Shown in pieces: positions 5,867 to 11,490 of a stretch of 11,490 nt of DNA. Where the stretch lies: positions 1-11,490 of the forward strand of contig JAUNRP010000045.1 of NCBI GenBank assembly GCA_030544165.1, in the 5' to 3' direction. The stretch's first letter is position 1; every line of letters starts with the position of its first letter. Source of the stretch: a bacterium (GTDB taxonomy: Bacteria; Actinomycetota; Actinomycetes; Actinomycetales; Actinomycetaceae). The notes beneath the pieces are model-generated. The model did no database searches. It was not told the origin of the DNA and worked only from the letters and a program-made list of their open reading frames with translations. The translations under genes were made by a program, and so were the position numbers.

Positions 5867-7564
5867 ATGGCCACCGTCACGCATGAGCGGGTGAGCACCG
5901 GGCGCGGATTCGAGCTGGTGCTGTTGGTGCTGGCCGTGGGGCTGGGGATCTTCGCGTACATCCAGGTGGGGCTCGCGATGAACGAGCAGGTGCCCGTCAA
6001 CATCCTGATGCACTCCGGGGTGTTCACGGCGCTCGCGGTGCTGGTGCACCTGCTGGTGCGGTGGAAGGCGCCGTACGCGGACCCGGTGATCCTGCCCACC
6101 GCGGTGGCGCTGACCGGGATCGGGCTGGCGGCCATCTACCGGCTGGATCTGAGTTACGCAGCGCGCGGGCAGGCCTCGGGGTTCGCGCCGCGGCAGCTCG
6201 TGTGGATGCTGCTCGGGATGGTGGCGGCCACCGTGGTGGTGTGGCTGTTCCGGGACCACCGGATCATGAAGCGCTACACCTACCTCTTCCTGATCGCGGG
6301 GTTGGGGCTGCTGCTGCTGCCGCTGGTGCCGGGGCTCGGGCGCACCATCAACGGCTCGCGGATCTGGATCGGGATCGGGGACCTGGTCTCCTTCCAGCCG
6401 GGCGAGCTCGCCAAGATCTGCCTGGCCATCTTCTTTGCCGGGTACCTGGTGGATGCGCGGGACAACCTCGCGCTGGCCGGTCCCCGGGTGCTCGGGGTGC
6501 AGTTGCCGCGGCTGCGAGACCTCGGGCCGATCCTGGTGGCGTGGGCCATGGCGGTGTTCGTGCTGGTGTTCCAGCGGGATCTGGGGACCTCGCTGCTGTT
6601 CTTCGGGTTCTTCGTGGCCATGTTGTACGTGGCCACCGAGCGGGTCTCCTGGATCGTGCTGGGGCTCGGGCTGTTCGCGGCCGGGGCGTTCGCGGCGGCG
6701 CAGGCGTTCCCCCACGTGATGGCGCGCGTGGACGTGTGGCTGCACGCGCTGGAGCCGGAGATGTACGAACGCTCCCCCGGCGGCTCCTACCAGGTGGTGC
6801 AGGGGTTGTTCGGGATGGCGAACGGGGGGCTGTTCGGCACGGGCTGGGGTGAGGGATATCCGTACCTGGTTCCGTACGCGAACTCCGACTTCATCTGGGC
6901 CACGCTCGGCGAGGAGCTCGGGCTCACCGGCCTGCTGGCCGTGCTCGCCATGTACCTGGTGTTCACCGAGCGCGGGATCCGCACCGGGATCGGCGTGCGG
7001 GACGGGTTCGGGAAGCTGCTGTGCGGCGGGCTCGCGTTCGTGGTGGCCTTCCAGTGCTTTGTGGTGATCGGCGGCGTGACCCGCCTGATCCCGCTGACCG
7101 GCCTGACGCTGCCGTTCATGGCGCACGGCGGATCCTCGCTGATCTCCAACTGGATCATCGTGGGGCTGCTGCTGCGGATCTCCAACGAGGCCCGCGAGCC
7201 CGCACCCGAGCCGGCGCCCCTCACCACGGATGTGCTGGATGCCGTTCTAGCCCCGCGCGGGGGCCGGGGCAGGCGGGGGGTGGCGGCGCCGTCGGCGGGG
7301 ACGCCTGAGGTGGGGCCTGAGCTGGGGCTGGACGGCGAGCCGGAACTCGAGCCCTGGGAGACGGGCGGGCTGGGGCGCGCGCTGGGACTCGGAGCGGGGG
7401 CCTGGGCGGGGCCGGTGCCGGCGGGCGGGCAGGAGCTCGCGCCGGACGTGGCGCCCCCCGAGCACCGCACCGCCGAGCACGAGGTGGTGCGCGGTGAGGG
7501 ATCGGACGGCCGCGGTGCGGGGTCGGTGCAGTGGCGTCGGCTCGAGGACGGGGGCGAGCGGTGA
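5867..7564 (+). CDS. rodA: RodA/FtsW-family SEDS peptidoglycan glycosyltransferase
   Basis: A 565-residue polytopic membrane protein of the SEDS family that polymerises glycan strands from lipid II, here probably as partner of the PbpA next door. About 12 hydrophobic segments run between residues 15 and 440. The conserved outer-loop region reads GSYQVVQGLFGMANGGLFG, then NSDFIWATLGEELGLTG. Asp341 there aligns with the catalytic Asp of RodA/FtsW. Other family marks are the NGSRIWI and FQPGELAKI segments and the late LTGLTLPFMAHGGSS motif. Mycobacterial RodA is about 469 residues; the excess is a hydrophilic 122-residue C-terminal tail (444-565) rich in Gly, Pro, Glu and Ala. The ATG follows the pstP stop with no gap and has no strong ribosome site, so coupled translation is likely. 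The 3' end overlaps the pbpA start in GTGA. Confidence 0.94.
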   Translation: MATVTHERVSTGRGFELVLLVLAVGLGIFAYIQVGLAMNEQVPVNILMHSGVFTALAVLVHLLVRWKAPYADPVILPTAVALTGIGLAAIYRLDLSYAARGQASGFAPRQLVWMLLGMVAATVVVWLFRDHRIMKRYTYLFLIAGLGLLLLPLVPGLGRTINGSRIWIGIGDLVSFQPGELAKICLAIFFAGYLVDARDNLALAGPRVLGVQLPRLRDLGPILVAWAMAVFVLVFQRDLGTSLLFFGFFVAMLYVATERVSWIVLGLGLFAAGAFAAAQAFPHVMARVDVWLHALEPEMYERSPGGSYQVVQGLFGMANGGLFGTGWGEGYPYLVPYANSDFIWATLGEELGLTGLLAVLAMYLVFTERGIRTGIGVRDGFGKLLCGGLAFVVAFQCFVVIGGVTRLIPLTGLTLPFMAHGGSSLISNWIIVGLLLRISNEAREPAPEPAPLTTDVLDAVLAPRGGRGRRGVAAPSAGTPEVGPELGLDGEPELEPWETGGLGRALGLGAGAWAGPVPAGGQELAPDVAPPEHRTAEHEVVRGEGSDGRGAGSVQWRRLEDGGER

Positions 7565-9021
7565 ATATTCCCCTTCGGCGGCTCGGCATGGTGATCGGCG
7601 TGATGCTGGTGGCCCTCATGCTCTCCACCACCGCGGTGCAGTTCTTCCAGGCGCCCTCGCTCAATGCGAACGCGTTCAACGTGCGCACCACCTACCGGCA
7701 GTACGCGGTGGACCGCGGGCCGATCGTGGTGGCCGGAGAGAACGTGGCGTGGTCCGAGGCCACCGGCCACGAGCTCTTCCAGTTCCAGCGGGTGTACGCG
7801 CCCGGCGAGCTCTACGCGCACCTGACCGGGTACTTCTCGGTGGCGCAGAGCGCCTCCACCGGGATCGAGCGGGCCGAGGGAGCGGTGCTGGGCGGCACCG
7901 CGGACTCGCTCCTGCTCTCCCGGGTGCAGGACCTCTTCACCGGTCGGCAGCCACAGGGCGGATCGGTGGAACTGACCATTGATCCGGCCGTGCAAGAGGC
8001 GATCGCCACGGCGCTGGGTGACCAGCGCGGCGCGGCGGTGGCCATCGATCCACGCACGGGCGCGCTCCTGGGGATGTACTCCTCCCCCTCCTACGATCCG
8101 AACCTGCTGGCCGTGCACCAGCGCGGCGAGGCGGACACGAACTATGAGGCACTCCTGGGCGCCGAGGGGCGCCCGCTGGAGAACCGCGCCACCGGCGGGA
8201 TCCAGTACGCGCCCGGCTCCACCTTCAAGGTGATCATGAGCGCCGCCTGGCTGGAGGCGGACCCGGAGCGGCACGCGCGCAGCGAGGTGCCCACGCTCGC
8301 CCAGTTCCCGCTGCCCGGCTCCGATTCCGTGATCCGTAATCCCGCCGGGCAGGCCTGCGGAGTCTCGGATACCGGGGAGCTCATCTACGCGTTCCGTAAC
8401 TCGTGCAACACCACCTTCGCGGAGATGGCGATCGAGCTGGGCTACGAGAACGTGCACGCGATGACGGAGGCCCTCGGCTTCTCCTCGGACCTCACCGTGC
8501 CCCTGCCGGTCCAGAACTCCGCCTATCCGCCCGTGGACGGGGACGCCGAGCTGGCCATGACCGGGATCGGACAGTTGAACGTGCGCACCAGCGTGCTGCA
8601 GAACGCCCTGGTGGCAGCGGCCGTTGCCAACGACGGCGTACTGATGCGCCCCTACCTCGTGGCCACCGAGCGCGATGCGGACCTCAGCGTGATCCGGGAG
8701 GCCTCCCCCTCGGAGCTCTCCCAGCCCTTCAGCGAGCAGACCGCCGAGACCCTCACGGAGATGATGGTCTCCGTGGTCAACGAGGGCACCGGGCAGCCGG
8801 CCCAGCTCGCTGGCGTACAGATCGCCGCCAAGACCGGCACCGCGGAGTCCGGCACCGATGCCCCGCAGCACGCCTGGATGATCGCGTTCGCCCCGGCGGA
8901 GGACCCCCAGGTGGCGGTCGCCCTGGTGCTCGAGCACGGGGGCGCGCTCGGCACCGATGCGTACGGCGGATCGGCGGCCGGCCCGCTGGTGCGGGACATC
9001 ATCCGGGCGGCGGTGCAATGA
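7561..9021 (+). CDS. pbpA: PbpA: class B penicillin-binding protein (transpeptidase)
   Basis: A 486-residue protein anchored by one N-terminal helix (about 8-28), close to mycobacterial PbpA (491). It cross-links peptidoglycan stem peptides outside the membrane and is a beta-lactam target. After the non-catalytic domain with VDRGPIVVAG comes the transpeptidase domain. Its three motifs are intact: Ser220-Thr-Phe-Lys223, Ser281-Cys-Asn283 and Lys424-Thr-Gly426. The GTG at 7561 is chosen because it overlaps the rodA stop (GTGA), has GAGGACGGGGG upstream and starts close before the anchor helix; an in-frame ATG at 7531 would add 10 residues. SEDS and class B PBP genes side by side indicate a working pair for wall elongation. 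Confidence 0.96.
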   Translation: MNIPLRRLGMVIGVMLVALMLSTTAVQFFQAPSLNANAFNVRTTYRQYAVDRGPIVVAGENVAWSEATGHELFQFQRVYAPGELYAHLTGYFSVAQSASTGIERAEGAVLGGTADSLLLSRVQDLFTGRQPQGGSVELTIDPAVQEAIATALGDQRGAAVAIDPRTGALLGMYSSPSYDPNLLAVHQRGEADTNYEALLGAEGRPLENRATGGIQYAPGSTFKVIMSAAWLEADPERHARSEVPTLAQFPLPGSDSVIRNPAGQACGVSDTGELIYAFRNSCNTTFAEMAIELGYENVHAMTEALGFSSDLTVPLPVQNSAYPPVDGDAELAMTGIGQLNVRTSVLQNALVAAAVANDGVLMRPYLVATERDADLSVIREASPSELSQPFSEQTAETLTEMMVSVVNEGTGQPAQLAGVQIAAKTGTAESGTDAPQHAWMIAFAPAEDPQVAVALVLEHGGALGTDAYGGSAAGPLVRDIIRAAVQ

Positions 9022-9293
9022 GGACTCTGGCACCGCATGCCCCCGGCTCCCGGCCGGTTCGCGCCCGCGTGCTCGCGCTTCGCGGTGGGGGTATCGCGCG
9101 CGTCGTCGGGGATGAGCGCGCACAACGGCCCCCCACACGCAGAGCCCCCGCGGGAGAGCGAAATCACGCACCCGCCACTCCTTTCCGCCCCCAATCTGCG
9201 GAAGGCTGGACCAACGGCGATACCCTGAACGGGTGCGCCATGTGCGGCGGCGCCGGAGGATCGGCCCGCCACAACAAGGAGGACAAGTGGTAG
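9018..9293 (+). CDS. Doubtful 91-codon reading frame between pbpA and the kinase gene
   Basis: An ATG overlaps the pbpA stop (ATGA at 9018-9021), and the frame stays open for 91 codons to a TAG at 9291-9293, overlapping the kinase start. The product is rich in Arg, Ala, Pro and Gly and ends in a small Cys/Gly segment (NGCAMCGGAGG). I recognise no domain. The third codon position is clearly less GC-biased than in the neighbours, with many A/T-ending codons, so it may be untranslated spacer. The start geometry is where pknA normally begins, and the segment VLALRGGGIARVV weakly recalls a kinase glycine loop, so a decayed pknA start is conceivable. Low confidence. Confidence 0.15.
   Translation: MRTLAPHAPGSRPVRARVLALRGGGIARVVGDERAQRPPTRRAPAGERNHAPATPFRPQSAEGWTNGDTLNGCAMCGGAGGSARHNKEDKW
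9180..9205. other. Hairpin upstream of the kinase gene
   Basis: CCTTTCCGC (9180-9188) and GCGGAAGG (9198-9205) pair over 8 bp with one bulged T and a 9-nt loop. It lies about 160 bp after pbpA and 16 bp before the putative -10 of the kinase gene. It could attenuate or end the upstream operon transcript, or overlap the promoter's -35 region. No U-tract follows. Confidence 0.3.
9221..9226 (+). promoter_or_regulatory. Candidate -10 element for the kinase gene
   Basis: GATACCCT contains TACCCT, a good TANNNT hexamer, 61 nt before the assigned GTG start. Six bases after it lies a GTG (9233) in frame with the kinase, which would allow a leaderless start adding 18 basic residues. The -35 is weak (TGCGGA, 18 bp upstream). 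A separate promoter would let the kinase be made apart from the fhaA-pbpA operon. Confidence 0.35.
9276..9282 (+). promoter_or_regulatory. Strong ribosome binding site deciding the kinase GTG start
   Basis: AAGGAGG is a near-perfect complement to the 16S rRNA tail. It sits 4 nt before the GTG at 9287, somewhat close but the best site in this region. It favours 9287 over the in-frame GTG at 9233. Confidence 0.7.
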
Positions 9294-11490
9294 ACAACGT
9301 TCCGCGCGTGCTCGCCGGCCGGTATGAGGTGGGTGAGCTGATCGGGCGCGGCGGCATGGCCGAGGTGCACATCGGCTACGATTCCCGCCTCTCCCGCACC
9401 GTGGCGATCAAGCTGCTGCGCACCGATCTCGCCGAGGACTCCACCTTCCACGCCCGCTTCCGCCGCGAGGCGCAGTCCGCGGCCGCGCTCAACCACCCCA
9501 CCATCGTGGCCGTGTACGACACCGGCGAGGAGTCCATCACGGACCCCGCCGGCCGCCAGCGAACCCTCCCCTTCATCGTGATGGAGTACGTGGAGGGCCA
9601 CACCGTCCGCGAGCTGCTGCGGGACGGCGCCGCGGTGCCGATCGATGAGGCCGTGGAGATCACCGTGGGCGTGCTGGGCGCGCTCGAGTACGCGCACTAC
9701 GAGGGGATCGTGCACCGGGACATCAAGCCCGGCAACGTGATGCTCACGCCCACCGGTCAGGTGAAGGTGATGGACTTCGGCATCGCGCGGGCCATGGCGG
9801 ACAACGCCGCCACCATGACGCAGACCAACTCCGTGGTGGGCACCGCCCAGTACCTCTCCCCCGAGCAGGCCCGCGGCGAGACCGTGGACCAGCGCTCGGA
9901 CGTCTACTCCACCGGGTGCGTGCTCTACGAGCTGCTCACCGGACGGCCGCCCTTCCAGGGCGATTCCGCGGTCTCCGTGGCCTACCAGCACGTGCGCGAG
10001 GTGCCGGCGGTGCCGAGCTCGCTCGCCTCGGATATCCCCGAGGCCCTGGACCGCGTGGTGATGAAGTCGCTCGCCAAGGACAAGAACGAGCGCTACCAGG
10101 ATGCCGGCGAGTTCCGCACCGATCTGCTCGCCGTGCTCCACGGCGGCTCGGTGGACGCTCCGGCCACCACCCAGTGGCTCCCCGTGGGTGGGCCGCACGT
10201 GGGTGCGGGCGGCGTGGGCGGCGCGGGCGCTGCGGGTGCCGCGGGTGCCATGGGCGCCACCACGGCCATGTCCCCCACTCCCTCCACCTCCGTCATTCCG
10301 GCGGGGGCGCGGACCCCGGACTCACCCACCGCCGTCACCGGCACCATGACCGCTGCACGTCCCATTGACGACGACGGCGCTCGCCAGTCCCGTTGGTGGA
10401 TCTGGCTCTTGGTGCTGCTCGGGCTGGCCGCGCTGGTGGGTGGCGTGTGGGCGCTGATGAACCGGCAGCCGCCGCCCACACCGCAGGTGGCCGTGCCGGC
10501 GGTGGTCAACATGACGCAGGCCGAGGCGGCTGCCGAGATCGAGGGCGCGGAACTCGTCTTCGTGGACGGCGGGGTGGAATCCTCTGGCGAGGTGGAGGCC
10601 GGGAAGGCCACCCGCTCCGATCCCGTTGAGGCCGAGATGGTGGATGTGGGCTCCGAGGTGACCGTCTACTTCTCCGGCGGCCCCGAGATGGTGACTGTGC
10701 CGAATGTGGTGGGGCTCGACGTCAATCAGGCGCGAGACCTGCTCGAGCGCGATGGGTTCGTGTTCGGGACCCCGCGCACCGAGGATCTCCCCGGCGTTCC
10801 CAAGGACGAGGTGGGCGAGGCCGATCCCGCGGTGAACACCGTCCAACCACTGGGCTCCACGGTGGTGCTGGTGCTCGGCACCGGCGACGTGGCACTGGGC
10901 GACCTCAAGGGCCAGCCCCTCGTGGACGCACAGAACCACCTGAGCGAGGACCTCAAGCTCTCCTCCACCGTGGAGGAGGAGGAGAGCGCGGACGTGACCG
11001 AGGGCCAGGTCATTCGCACGGATCCGGGCCCCGGCAAGGTACGGGTGGACCAGAACATCGTCATCTACGTCTCCACGGGCGCTCCCAACCAGGCGCCCGA
11101 GCTCGTGGGGGTTGACCCCGCGAGTATCGAGGCGGGCACCGCCTGGGATCCGATGGAGGGAGTCACCGCCACCGACCCCGAGGACGGGGACCTCACGAGC
11201 AGCGTCACCATCCAGGGCATCGACGATCTCGATCTGAACACCCCGGGCACCTACACCCTCGTCTACCAGGTCACGGATTCCGAGGGGCTGGGCGCCCAGG
11301 AGACCCGCCGGGTGACCGTGACCGCTCCCCCGGAGCCGGAGCCCACGCCCGAACCGTCGCCCGAGCCGGAGCCTGAGCCGGAGCCGGAGCCCACGCCTAC
11401 TCCGTCGCCCACCACCACTCCTCCGGGCGAGGGTGGCGGAACCGTGGCACCCCCCGGCCAGGGCGGGGTGCCTCCCGGTCAGGGCGGCGT
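9287..11490 (+). CDS. pknB: PASTA-domain Ser/Thr protein kinase with extracellular Ig-like module (PknB type, C-terminus cut by window)
   Basis: At least 734 codons, open to the window edge. Residues 1-285 form a Hanks-type kinase with all main motifs: glycine loop from Gly20 (GRGGMAEV), Lys42, HRD with Asp145, DFG with Asp163, and activation loop MTQTNSVVGTAQYLSPEQAR. The TQT threonines there are 178 and 180, matching the autophosphorylation pair of mycobacterial PknB. A Gly/Ala-rich juxtamembrane stretch leads to one membrane helix (370-391). Outside are three PASTA repeats at about 400-467, 468-529 and 534-598, expected to bind muropeptides or lipid II. An Ig-like module follows (603-679), resembling DUF5011/Cry22Aa domains, then a PEP/PTP-rich stretch and PPGQGGV repeats. 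The kinase likely phosphorylates FhaA, FhaB and wall enzymes and is opposed by PstP. Start GTG is supported by AAGGAGG. pknA is missing upstream. Confidence 0.94.
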   Translation, partial: MVDNVPRVLAGRYEVGELIGRGGMAEVHIGYDSRLSRTVAIKLLRTDLAEDSTFHARFRREAQSAAALNHPTIVAVYDTGEESITDPAGRQRTLPFIVMEYVEGHTVRELLRDGAAVPIDEAVEITVGVLGALEYAHYEGIVHRDIKPGNVMLTPTGQVKVMDFGIARAMADNAATMTQTNSVVGTAQYLSPEQARGETVDQRSDVYSTGCVLYELLTGRPPFQGDSAVSVAYQHVREVPAVPSSLASDIPEALDRVVMKSLAKDKNERYQDAGEFRTDLLAVLHGGSVDAPATTQWLPVGGPHVGAGGVGGAGAAGAAGAMGATTAMSPTPSTSVIPAGARTPDSPTAVTGTMTAARPIDDDGARQSRWWIWLLVLLGLAALVGGVWALMNRQPPPTPQVAVPAVVNMTQAEAAAEIEGAELVFVDGGVESSGEVEAGKATRSDPVEAEMVDVGSEVTVYFSGGPEMVTVPNVVGLDVNQARDLLERDGFVFGTPRTEDLPGVPKDEVGEADPAVNTVQPLGSTVVLVLGTGDVALGDLKGQPLVDAQNHLSEDLKLSSTVEEEESADVTEGQVIRTDPGPGKVRVDQNIVIYVSTGAPNQAPELVGVDPASIEAGTAWDPMEGVTATDPEDGDLTSSVTIQGIDDLDLNTPGTYTLVYQVTDSEGLGAQETRRVTVTAPPEPEPTPEPSPEPEPEPEPEPTPTPSPTTTPPGEGGGTVAPPGQGGVPPGQGG
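11329..11415 (+). repeat. Pro/Glu/Thr codon repeats in the kinase tail
   Basis: GAGCCG/GAGCCC/ACGCCC hexamers are repeated in tandem and encode alternating PE and PT pairs after the Ig-like module. Such sequences are extended and often span or embed in the cell wall; the DNA repeat is prone to length changes. Two PPGQGGV-like units follow up to the window edge. Confidence 0.7.

Noticed and set aside
3902..7126. A 1074-codon open frame on the minus strand across fhaB, pstP and rodA
   Set aside because: It mirrors three well-supported genes in a very GC-rich region, where stop codons are rare in antisense frames. The product is His/Arg/Gln/Pro-rich low-complexity sequence with no recognisable domain.
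6787..9372. An 861-codon open frame on the minus strand across rodA, pbpA and the kinase start
   Set aside because: Antisense to genes with intact catalytic motifs; composition is typical of a shadow frame and no domain is visible.

Overview
The window is about 70% GC, with C/G-ending codons, GTG starts and few AT stretches. It carries the conserved actinobacterial cell-wall signalling cluster fhaA-fhaB-pstP-rodA-pbpA-PASTA kinase. This points to a high-GC actinobacterium, probably Actinomycetales or Micrococcales. The genus cannot be fixed from the sequence.

Layout. At the left edge is the first 41 codons of a minus-strand gene with a PYAPPGK repeat (1-123, cut by the window). It is divergent from a zinc-dependent, probably NADP(H)-using alcohol dehydrogenase (245-1303). 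Between 1304 and 1602 lies a five-unit imperfect repeat array with a conserved hairpin, then the upstream region of a lipoprotein gene (1603-2388). The lipoprotein gene converges, 4 bp apart, on a small three-helix membrane protein gene on the minus strand (2393-2740). A regulatory-looking gap of about 310 bp (2741-3052) holds inverted repeats and an array of 18-bp direct repeats spaced about 21 bp apart. After it begins a tightly packed plus-strand operon: fhaA (3053-3754), fhaB (3807-4397), pstP (4394-5866), rodA (5867-7564) and pbpA (7561-9021). A 265-bp gap follows, which lacks the usual pknA. Then comes a PASTA-domain Ser/Thr kinase gene (9287 to beyond the right edge).

How the genes fit together. 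RodA (a SEDS glycosyltransferase) and PbpA (a class B transpeptidase) form the polymerase/cross-linking pair for wall elongation. The membrane kinase with extracellular PASTA repeats senses wall precursors or fragments and phosphorylates FHA partners and wall enzymes. FhaA and FhaB bind phosphothreonine proteins, and PstP, a PP2C-type phosphatase, reverses the phosphorylation. The stop/start overlaps (GTGA at two junctions, TAGATG at a third) indicate translational coupling from fhaB through pbpA.

Most notable points: (1) the kinase ectodomain carries an Ig-like (DUF5011/Cry22Aa-like) module and a Pro/Glu-rich tail after its PASTA repeats; (2) pknA is absent at its normal place, where there is only a poorly coding 91-codon reading frame overlapping both neighbours; (3) helically phased direct repeats precede fhaA; (4) the repeat array after the dehydrogenase gene shows base-pair covariation; (5) several genes have promoter-like hexamers exactly 6 nt before the start codon, which suggests leaderless mRNAs.
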